Source of the DNA: Pycnopodia helianthoides
Lineage: Eukaryota > Echinodermata > Asteroidea > Forcipulatida > Asteriidae
Reading direction: 5' to 3'
Length of the DNA: 64,000 nucleotides
Assembly: GCA_032158295.1 (NCBI GenBank)
Contig: CM063246.1
Coordinates: forward strand, 22,086,135-22,150,134
In this document: positions 37,701 through 47,683 of the stretch, in pieces
Layout: each line of letters starts with the position of its first letter
How positions within the stretch are numbered: the first letter of the stretch is position 1
Program-made: the position numbers and the translations under genes
The notes under the pieces: model-generated
The model's database searches: none
Seen by the model: only the letters and a program-made list of their open reading frames with translations
What the model was told of the DNA's origin: nothing

Positions 37701-40700
37701 AATGCTCATGTGTGGGCTGTCCGAATCCATTTCTTTCTTTCTAGGTAATAACTAGGTTTCCTTTGCAAACTACCTCAGTACCTTACAACATAGGAATCTA
37801 AAGTAAATGTTTCTTTTACAACTACCTAAGTAAGTTATACGCAAAAAGGCATCGAGGATAAATACTACCACAAATGTGTTGAAAAGCTTCTGTGGCAAAA
37901 CTTTTCAAAGGAGAGTCAAGAAAGTGTATAACTTGGAAGCCATGATAATTTGAACGGAGTTTGAGGACTGTACTATGAGCAAGTAACAGGGGTAATATCT
38001 TCTTCAGACCTAGGCCAGAGTGGTTAGTTAAGTTTAACCAACTTTATGCAAAAAGGACCTAATTTTGACTGACAATTAAGAGTGCACATGTGTTCACATA
38101 TACTCCATTAATTGTGATTGGCCAAGAGAAAAAGAGTCTGCATGTCACCAAATGGATAAATGGGGATGGAGTTGATGTTTGGTTTGATAAGTGTCTGGTG
38201 TTATGTTGGTCTTAACATAACACACGTTTTAACCTGACAGAATGCCAAATTGCTCTTGGGGAAAGCAGGTATCATAACAGTGGCTTTATAGTTGATTACG
38301 GCTTACAAATAATTTCTAAAATGAAATCTACAAAAATGGCAAAAAACGTTGACATCCTCGAGCAGAACAGACTTTAACTTGAAAAAAACAAAAAAAACAA
38401 AACCCAACAACAACAATAAAATTGTATTCAAATGTCTGTGACAAGTATACACATTGGGGGACACTAGACTCATTTTTCAAAGTGCCAGTCACAAATGTTA
38501 CTGTGAGCTGGCCCTGATTCTTACTTCTGTTTCCGTCCATCTCCTTGCTTGCAGGAGCTTTGACTGATGTGCCAGCTGTGCAGACGTTTGCTCTGTGTGC
38601 AGGCCTGGCTGTCCTCATTGACTTTCTCCTTCAGATAACTGCTTTTGTGGCTCTTCTCTCTTTGGATCTGGCAAGACAAGAAGTAAGTCAAGAACTGTTC
38701 AAACCCTTTACACAATTACAAACAAAGATTCAAGACAGGATTTACCTTACAATCAAGTCCTCATAGCCTCTTTGGACCTGGCAATACAACAAGTAAAACA
38801 GGTTAAATCTTACACACAAAAACCAAGAGAGGGAATTAGACTCTTCGATCCACACTTTTTCTCTTGACCTAGAAAGGCAGGAATAAGGAAAAAAGCTGAC
38901 AGATCCACTTGACAGAAAGTTTTTTTTAATTGGGAAAAACAAAGACAACATTTGGCTTTTTTATTTGCCCTATACATTGAGGCATGATGGAGCACTGTAC
39001 ACTCAGTACAAAGCTGACAGATCCACTTGACAGAAAGTTTTTTTTAATTGGGAAAAACAAAGACAACATTTGGCTTTTTTATTTGCCCTATACATTGAGG
39101 CATGATGGAGCACTATACACTCAGTACAAAGCTGACAGATCCACTTGACAGAAAGTTTTTTTTAATTGGGAAAAACAAAGACAATATTTGGCTTTTTTAT
39201 TTGCCCTATACATTGAGGCATGATGGAGCACTGTACACTCAGTACAATACTTTCCTTGCCCTTTGGAAAGGAATGCCTGAGCTAGGTCAGAAGTGAACCT
39301 ACCACCTTCTGCATGAACAATACTTCACTCGTTTTGAAATTGGTCATACAGAACGTAGTGTACAACTTGTGAGTTTGCAAAACAGGAAATATTATTGTAT
39401 TATTACAATACTCTCAATAGCTCTCATTGGTCAAAGTCACTTTTAAATTGCCCAAAAACTGGACTCGATATGTCAACAAGTTAGAATGATAGTTTTTAAT
39501 TAAAGTTATAACGGAGCTTATGCACAAACATTGCACTGAATACATTTTTTTTTAAATGAATAATTTAAAAATTGTCTTCTTTAAGAGTGGCAGAGTTGAT
39601 GTGGTCTGTTGTACTCCGCCGTGTCCATGTGGAAAAGGAAATATCGTTCGTCATCCTGGATTCATTCAACTGTTCTTCAAGAAATTTTACTCTCACTTCC
39701 TACTAAACAAATGGGTCAAGCCAATTGTGGTAAGAAGCAACATGACTCAAAATATATTTTCTTGTTTACATTATTTTAAATACTTAAACAACTTTAACAG
39801 TTTACTTGAATAATGTTTGCAATTTCTCATGGGCATCTTGTCAAATAAATATTTTTATATCAGTTTTAGAGTGTGTTTCTTTTTTCTTGAAGTTCCTGTT
39901 GAAACTTCCCTGAACAATAATCATAATTGTTTTATAATTACAGTTTCTGGGATTCATACTTTTGTTTTTGGTCTGCGGATTACTAATGCTGAGGCTACCT
40001 GTTGGCTTAGAACAACGGATTCCTGTACCCGATGTAAGTTTGTTGAAGATATGACAATAACCCTTTAGCATGGTTCATCTTATTTGTCTACCATCTGAAA
40101 ACTGAGACACCAAACTGGAAGGGGAACTATACTGACCCTTTTGTGTGTTGCAAACAGAAAACAAGACAGAAATGATAGTAAAACTCAAAGGAGGTAATGC
40201 ACAAAATCATGACTTAAGTGTTCATAATTTGTTAACACTCCATAACTCTCACCCTTTGACCAAGTATGTTATTTTATAAACAAGATGATTCATGTCACTA
40301 ATTTCATCTTCTACTTTCGCAGAACCATTATCTGTTAGATTATTTTGACTATGTGGAGAAGTATCTATCTGTTGGACCACCGGTATATTTTGTCGTCAAA
40401 TTCGGAAATCTGGATGTTGAGAACAAGGTGGAGGATCAGAATCTCTTGTGTGGCAGTGCAGGATGTGATTTACAATCCCTGTCTCAACAGGTCTTCAGGG
40501 CATCTAAGATCAAAGAATAGTAAGTCTTTGTGACCAATTTTATTTGGGTTTGTCGCATATATTGTTCCTTCTCTGGCCAGCCAGACCAGTAAACTTGTGC
40601 CTTTTCACAAGTTTCCTTCCAAGTCAAAGGCCTAATAATCAACTACTACTTGGGTCATCCATAGTAAAATCAAATTTTCAACATTGGAACAACTTGCATT

Positions 40701-43700
40701 ATATTTCATTATAAGTCAACTAAACAACTTGGGCATACAAAAATCCAGAAAATTGCTCTTTACCTAGTATTTATCCAGTTTGACCACTTGAAGAGGCAAC
40801 ATTGTAACAATTTTTACCAACAATTTTAAGTAACTTCAACTAACATTTACAATATTGAAATGCACATGAACTGTTTCAGTACTCTTGTATCTACTCCACC
40901 AACATCTTGGATTGATGACTACTTTGATTGGCTAACTCCTAGCACATTGGATAACTCCTGCTGTAAAGTATACGAGCAACATCCAGAAGACTTCTGTAAT
41001 TTTGGTAAGACAAATTTTGTTTCTTTCCAGTTTCACCAATAGGTCGGCTTTATTTGAACAAAAGCAATTATTCTTAAAAAATTCCCTCAACAAGAAAAGA
41101 ATCTATGAAAACAAAACCATTATTGTTCAGTGAATTTTGCCCTCATTGTTGAACAGTTGGAAAGCATTGTGCAATTTGTCAAGTATTGCAGACAAAATAC
41201 CAACTTTTCTAAGATGATTGCAGTTTAGACAGTACTTGGGGCTAAGCTTTTGACAACGCCATCAGTGTTAAAAGACTCGACCATGAGAAAACTCAAATCT
41301 CAATGTATCAAGTAATAAATAAAAAACACTCGGAGAGCAAGATTTGTGATTCATGTGGTTTATGTAACACAATCCACCATACCCACCCAACATTTGCCTT
41401 AACGAAGTTGTTTGCAGCTAAATAAGGCAAAACCATGGAAATTGCACTTTTTAACAAGAAGGTTAAAAAACAATTTTCTCGGTTCTGCATTACAGATCCT
41501 TGGGAGACCTGTGCTACGTGCATCCCGCTGGAACAGAAAGGAGAGCGTCCAGTTGGAGAAATCTTTGAAAAATATCTCCCCGAATTTATCAATCACAATC
41601 CAGGGTTATCCTGCCCAAAAGGGTGAGGAAAAGGCAGACTGATATCTGTGGTTTTGTGTTTAATGTGTTGGGTGTTTAGTTGTGATTTATTTCATTTGTT
41701 TACAAGGGGGCCATTTGTGGTGCACCTCTAGCTCTGACCATAGAGCAAGGACCGCTCTGACTGACTTGATGTACAGTCTTAATATAAATTGCATGTCTGT
41801 GACACCTACCACATATAACATCTCCTTAACAACACAAACATCTCCTTAAAAATGTTAACACAAATGTTTTTTGTTTCAAACAGTGGGAGGCCGTCTTATA
41901 ATGATGCGCTGCACTTCACAAATGATTCACTAACAAAACTGGATGGTAAGTGATAGCAACAACAAGTTAAATGCTTTCATAAAAATGTGTAACTTTTGTC
42001 CCTTCATCTGCTCTGGAAACTAGAAGACCATGTGGTACAGTTTCCAAGTTAAGCACATTGACGGTGGTCAATAAGGGCAGATTTTTGAGACACAATGGCA
42101 AAATAGCCAACATCTTGGCCCCTTCCCCTTATTGTGGCCTGTCAAGGTCAAGCGGTCAGCTCATTGGACTTGGTGTAGTGATCAGCAGAGTATGGGTTCG
42201 AGTCCCAGTCATGGCACTTGTGTCCTTGAGCAAGACACCTACCATTATTGCCTGGTCCCTCAGATAGACTTAAAGCTGTTTTGTGCCAGGTAATGCATGC
42301 AGAAGAATCATTAAGAGAAGGTGTTTGCCCTGGTGTTTTATGGCATGGTTGGCTGCAGATTGCGCTTGAGGTACTAAATAATATGGGTCTCGAATGCATA
42401 ACTCTGCATACCTGTCATAAAAACAATTGAGTGATGATCAGCGCCATAATATCCCATCTGTGGCAGGTACTGGCACTTTCTAAGTGTGCTTTACTATTAT
42501 AAAACCCTACAACCAATAAATATAAAAGGCATTTACACTTCAATCAACTTTTGTAATTTGTGCAAATTCCAGCTTCGTATTTCTTCTCCTTCCACACCGT
42601 CTTGACCAAGTCTGACCAGTTCACTGCAGCCTGCAGAGAATCCCGTGCGATTGCGGCCCAGGTCAAGTCAGACTTACAGATGAAGAACCCAAATCTTGGG
42701 GAGGACTTTGATGTATTCTCGTACAGGTTGGTTAAACAGCAGATATGGAGAGTCACTCATTACAGTCAAGTATTTTTCATTTATTCAAAGAAAAATTGAC
42801 AGTAAATGGAATGTTATAAATTATGCACATTAGCATCTCTGGCGGGAATGGAATCTACCACCTTCTGCATGCAAGATCAGTTGTCTTAATCAGGCCAAGA
42901 CCAGGGCAACAGAGGCCATGGCCTCTGTGCCCCCCCCTACTCGCCAGCTTAAGGGGTGTTCGGATCAAAGCAGCCTCCTCTGTGCCCCCCCCACTCGGCA
43001 GCTTAAAGGCGGTTCGTTATCAAAGTAGGCCATGGCTCTGTGCCCCCCTACTTCGCCCTAAAGGGCTGTGTTGTCGTGATCAAAGCAGGCTTGTAGCTGT
43101 ATACATGTACATGGAATTATGAATTCTCACCCAGTCACTACATGCGCGCCATCACTCTGTATCATATCTATTGAGAGTACGTGCATGCGTGCTGTAACAG
43201 GGTGAGAGTTTATAATTCCATGCACAGCCACAGGCCTGCTTTGATCATGATGACACACCCCTTTAATCACTAGACCACCAAGCTAGCCTGGTGCCAAGAG
43301 GCTGCTGAATTAGCTTTCAAACGTGCATTGTTTACTTTTCTGCAACAGCTTCTTCTATGTTTACTACGAGCAATACATTGATCTGGTTGAGAAGGCTATC
43401 ACCAATATCTCAATAGCGCTAGTGCCCATCTTCCTCGTCAGCTTCTTCATGCTGGGGTTCGATGTCATCTCCGCGTTCTTTATTCTGTTGAACATCATTA
43501 TGATTGTCGTGGATACCCTAGGCTTTATGTACCTATGGGGTGTAGACTTCAATGCTATATCTCTAGTCAACCTTACAATGGTGAGTTACGGCAAGTTTTG
43601 TTTTGTTTTTCCTTGGGGAAGGGATGAGGCAGGGGGAGGGGCCTACAATAAAGGGGAAACAATGGAGGCTGTAGCCAACAATAACAACAAATAACAAACA

Positions 43701-44677
43701 CAATTAGAATCCTGATAAATTATTGTTCAAACTATCATTCATGTTTAAACATTGATAGGGATATATATATATTTTTTTACAATTCAGGCTATAGGTATGT
43801 CAGTGGAGTTTGTGTCCCACACAACGCGTACATTTCACATGTGTACGAAACCAACAAGAAATGAGAGGGCAAAGTATGCCCTCTACCACACAGGAAGTGC
43901 TGTAAGTATGCAACCAAAATGTTTCTCCTTTTTCTAAAGAGGCAAAAGATTGCCACTAGTATTGCTCCTCAGTTGGTTCACGGGTAAACATTGCGATAAA
44001 TCAATCCCTCCAATCCTCAAACAACAGGTCCTGAGCGGAGTTGCTATGACCAATCTACCAGGTACCATTGTCTTAGTCTTCGCCACATCACAGCTCTTTG
44101 AGATCTTCTACTTTAGGATGTTCCTCATCATCACACTACTCGGCACTGCACATGGAATCATCTTCCTGCCAGTTCTCCTCAGTTACTTTGGTGAGTAAGT
44201 CTAAACTTAGTTGGTAGTGTCTCTAATCACTCATATTTTAACTCCTACATATTAAGAACTTGCAATAGGCACACAAATTCAATGTTCTTGCTTGGCTCAA
44301 GATTTTAATTGATCATCATGTGTATCACATGTCTGAGGGTCCAACAAAAATTAAGATTTACAGATTGTTTTCTCTCGTTTCCTTGTACAGGGCCAGGCAT
44401 AAACAAGGCACAACTTCTCATTGAGCAACAGGAAGATCAAAAAGCCCTGCTTGCCAATGGCTCCAAACAGCAAGAAGTCAACGGTATTTCCAACAGAAAT
44501 GAAACTATGCCGGGTGCCAGCGACGAGGTGCCACCAGATTATGCTGAGGTCGTGACCTATGAGGAGATCGGAGTTCAAGTTAATTTGAATCGCAAGAAGA
44601 AGACAGCTAGCGAAGACAACAGCAGTGAGACGGAAAAGGAGATAGACACATCCCCAGAAGTTACAACACATTTTTAA
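31774..44677 (+). CDS. NPC1L1: NPC1L1-like sterol transporter, 20 coding exons
   Basis: RND/Patched-type membrane protein that moves cholesterol at the plasma membrane or endolysosome. Exons: 31774-31839, 32327-33592, 34321-34568, 34941-35059, 35752-35930, 36330-36458, 37215-37397, 37630-37744, 38555-38682, 39586-39729, 39944-40033, 40323-40519, 40880-41004, 41496-41622, 41884-41945, 42573-42726, 43349-43580, 43788-43901, 44028-44190, 44391-44677. All junctions keep frame, giving 1375 residues. Seen: signal peptide in exon 1; cysteine-rich N-terminal sterol-binding domain (CPSC, CSCQDC) before TM1 (~269-293); TM2 (~350-373); sterol-sensing domain (~640-805; [16 protein letters not shown]); second lumenal loop ([10 protein letters not shown] type); final helices ([18 protein letters not shown]). 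These motifs and the single 1266-bp exon 2 fit NPC1L1 better than NPC1; orthology needs a tree. The tail has DQKALL and PPDY motifs. Confidence 0.93.
38660..38885 (+). repeat. Diverged copies of the exon 9 end in intron 9
   Basis: The last codons of exon 9 (TCTTTGGATCTGGCAAGACA, then AGAA|gtaagt, encoding SLDLARQE) recur as tctttggacctggcaataca then acaagtaaaa at 38768-38798 (SLDLAIQQ). They recur again as tctcttgacctagaaaggca then ggaataagg at about 38862-38889 (SLDLERQE). The two extra copies lack a functional donor (gtaaaa, and ataagg). They are best read as decayed partial exon duplications. Confidence 0.55.
38892..39245. repeat. 118-bp tandem triplication in transporter intron 9
   Basis: Three almost identical units start at 38892, 39010 and 39128 with AAAGCTGACAGATCCACTTG and end cactcagtac. 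Only a few bases differ (for example caacattt against caatattt), so amplification is recent. No coding potential. Confidence 0.95.
42128..42430 (+). mobile_element. tRNA-derived SINE in transporter intron 15
   Basis: A tRNA-like head carries an A-box-like ggtcagctcattgg and a B box GGGTTCGAGTCCC (about 42194-42206). It is followed by a conserved-looking body (cttgtgtccttgagcaagac) and a tail with ggttggctgcagattgc. These are the hallmarks of polymerase III SINEs. A related copy lies in inverse orientation near 50160-50240. The family name is not assigned. Confidence 0.7.
42890..43270. repeat. Tandem and fold-back repeat in transporter intron 16
   Basis: Three diverged ~55-bp units (ctctgtgcccccc, then agcttaa, then gatcaaag) fill 42915-43060. 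They run into a fold-back with arms at about 43061-43148 and 43183-43264, paired through gtgatcaaagcaggc and ggaattat…ctcaccc. The loop is ~34 bp. No coding frame. Confidence 0.7.
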
Positions 44678-46060
44678 TTTATTAGCCGTAAATAATTCTT
44701 TCCAGAGCAGAGATTTAAACAATACACACAGTGCTCATCAAACATCGAAGCCTTTTTGCATCAGGATAGAATGATCACTCAATAATGTAGAAGACTAACA
44801 ACAAAGTAACATTGGGGTCTTATAGATGGACATCCAAATCCTTGTTTGTATAACAATCATGTGATTGTAAAATTGTCAAAAGTCTGACCCCAAAAATGGC
44901 TTTCATAAAAAACACAATTTGATAATTAGATGGTTCTATGGTCACTCACTCCATTAAAAATAAGGTGTGTGTTAGTTTTTGTCCCTTGGCCATATTTACC
45001 TCATCCATGCTTTAACATCTGTTATATGCATGAGACATACAAGGTTATGACACCTCTTTAGTTTGTACAAAATTAACTGTATACTGCTCAAATAATGTAG
45101 TACAAGTGTACTTTTGTCATGTAAAGTTTAACTTTTATTTTTTACAATAATGTTTGAGAATTCATGGGAGGGAGGGAGGGAGGGAGGAGTGACCTGGATA
45201 CTAAAATAAACTTTGAAAAACAACCATGAGTCTTTGACAAATTACGTGGCACAAATCTAATTTACAAAATGTTAGGCATTGTGATAGTAAAGGCTCTTAA
45301 CTTGGGGACTCTATTTGTGTCATTTTTTTTTGCTGCCATTAAATAAAAATAAGAGATGGCTGCATAAGGATGGGGGTAGGTTGATGATATAAACCCCAGC
45401 TGCTGTTGCCAAGGCAAAGACTTGGGGGTATTGAATTGCCTAAATTGTTCCCCTGACGACTTGTATTATGTATTTACCTGGTGTACTCTGTATGCAATAT
45501 CTGAACTGTGTGTGAGTTTGAACTATTCAATGTAGGCGCTTGCCAGACATAGAGAAGCTGCATATGTTCCAGTCATCTTTATTAGAAAATAAAAATTCAC
45601 ACCTCCTTCCTACCAATAATCTTGATAGGGGTGGGGCAGTCTGATGAGATAGAAACATTTCTGTAGACAATTCTGATAATCTTTCACTTGAAAAATGTTA
45701 GTAAAATGTACATCAGTGTCTCAGTGCGAATTACAAGAATGTGCCTTTGGGTTTTATTAATCATTTCATCGTTGGAAAGAAGAAACAACAGAAGAAAACA
45801 AAGCGTACAAACAAAAAACTAACAGATAAATGTTGAATTGTTTCACTAGGCCTTTTAATGTGGGATTCTTAGCGAAAATCTTCCTCAACAAACGCAAACC
45901 TATAAGTATCTCAAAACCTTTTCAGTTTGAGCATTTTATTTACCTTTCTCCTCATTGATGCTGGATAACTTGTCAGGGTGACAGGTAATTGTGCCAACTT
46001 GATTTATGTCGACTTGACTCTTATTGAAATTTAAGGATTACCAAGATGTAACATCCATTT

Positions 46061-46091
<31 letters not shown>

Positions 46092-46575
46092 AGTTAGCTG
46101 AAAGTATGATTTAGAAAAAAATGGACCGACAAAAACAAAGATTAGGATAAAAATAGTAGGAAGTTTGTTTCGCTCAGAACCCTTTTGCAGTAGAGGAATA
46201 GCAGAACTTTGATTTGACTATGCATAAACTAGTTTCTTCACCATTTGCATTTGCAGATTAATTAAGTTTTTTCAAATTTCTCTGATGTGTCCCACGTCTT
46301 CGACAGAAGCGAATTTGAGACACCATGACGACCTATTCAGGGTGTTAATAGTGCAGACTTTTAGTATATTTTACTCGACTAACTGGAATGCAAAAAAAGC
46401 TTCCTTCATAAAAAAGAAAAATATCGTTTAAATATGAGTGTTGTGTAACTATAATATTATATATATATGTATGTATAACTATACATTATAATTCACAGGA
46501 CAAACAACGATTGTGACTCAAATTTTTAATTTTATACAATGAATGAATGCCAATGAGTTCTTCATCTCCATGGAG
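44678..46575 (+). other. Transporter 3' UTR and convergent intergenic space
   Basis: AATAAA at 45205-45210 is the best early polyadenylation candidate; further A-rich signals lie near 45339 and 45587. A GGGA microsatellite lies at 45167-45186 and a poly-T tract at 46069-46091. No gene is recognised. Confidence 0.45.
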
Positions 46576-46579
46576 CTTC

Positions 46580-46883
46580 TCAACACGTTGACTGCCCCAT
46601 ACGAGTATATTCGTAGTAACCTAACAGGTTAGACGGATTCTGCCACTACGAGTATACTCGTAGTGAATTAAAGGGCTTGTATTATTTAAATACACTGGCA
46701 TCACTGAGCACGCAACACATGTGGTGAGGACATCGCCCTTAGAATGTGCATGTTAATTAATTTTTTTTGTATAGTACCTATTTGGTATGCGCGCATGCGC
46801 ATCGCACTTATGCGCGCATGCGCACCGCACTTGGCAAATGGGAGCGCACTACAAATATAATGACCGGCAGTCAAGGTGTTAAT
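46580..46883. mobile_element. MITE, possibly piggyBac-like, with an internal palindrome
   Basis: Left end CAACACGTTGACTGCC and right end GGCAGTCAAGGTGTTAA are inverse copies with one mismatch. The right end finishes in TTAA (left tCAA), compatible with piggyBac target choice. Inside are a perfect 22-bp palindrome (46644-46665, halves CACTACGAGTA), a similar imperfect one near 46600, and two gcgcgcatgcgca blocks. There is no coding frame, and the superfamily is an inference. Confidence 0.6.
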
Positions 46884-47384
46884 TTGTTTGATAAAGATAA
46901 GTTGTGAGATGGAATATTTGAATATTTTAAAAATAAATTGTATAAAATATGGACCAATGTTAAAAACAGGATAATTTACAAGTGCTTCATAAATCTTGAA
47001 TGCCAAGGAATAAAGGAAACAATTTGTCATACTGTATTTTCCATAGAGTACAAAGAAGTCTTGAATACTGATCTGATTTCAGTTCACAAACTTCGTCTCC
47101 ATCATGTCTTTGCAGAAATCAACCAATAACAGTGTCAGACTCATCAATTTAAAACACATCATGAATATTCGCGCAACATCCAACTAGACTTCCATGCAGG
47201 AATCATTTTATATTTTTTCACAGGGCTCGGGAAAGTACTGAGTATACAGTGCTTTACATACATCGATGATAGGGTAAAAACCGAATAATATTTGTTATCC
47301 CCGAATCATCTATTATATTCTACATTATTATTGTTATTATTATATCTTTCTGGTAATGAAACCAAGGGACCCTCAAAAGCGACT

Positions 47385-47598
47385 AGCACTGTGACCCATA
47401 GGCCTGAAGGTTCCTGTGTGGAGAAGACGATGAAGAAATGTCAGCTTTAGATGTGGGAGGAAAACCCCAAGTAGGAAAAACCCACACAATCAGGTAGGGA
47501 CTGAAAACCCAATCCACATACTAGGCTCCGGTCCAGCGTTCGAACCGGGGCCCACAGAGGTGAAAGGCAGAGAAGGAAACCACTGAGCCAACCTGACT
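47385..47598 (-). mobile_element. tRNA-derived SINE downstream of USB1
   Basis: On the reverse strand the head reads GGTTGGCTCAGTGG (A-box region, 47580-47593), then a B box CCGGTTCGAACGC (47537-47549), then a body with cctacttggggttttcctcc. This is a clear polymerase III type organisation. Its body differs from that of the SINE at 42128-42430, so it is a different family. Confidence 0.75.
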
Positions 47599-47683
47599 GT
47601 ACATGTCCTTCAATTTGCCAATCAGAGCATAATGATCAGTTTGTTTGCGTAATATCTATGAATATTTATAGTCTTACCTGATG

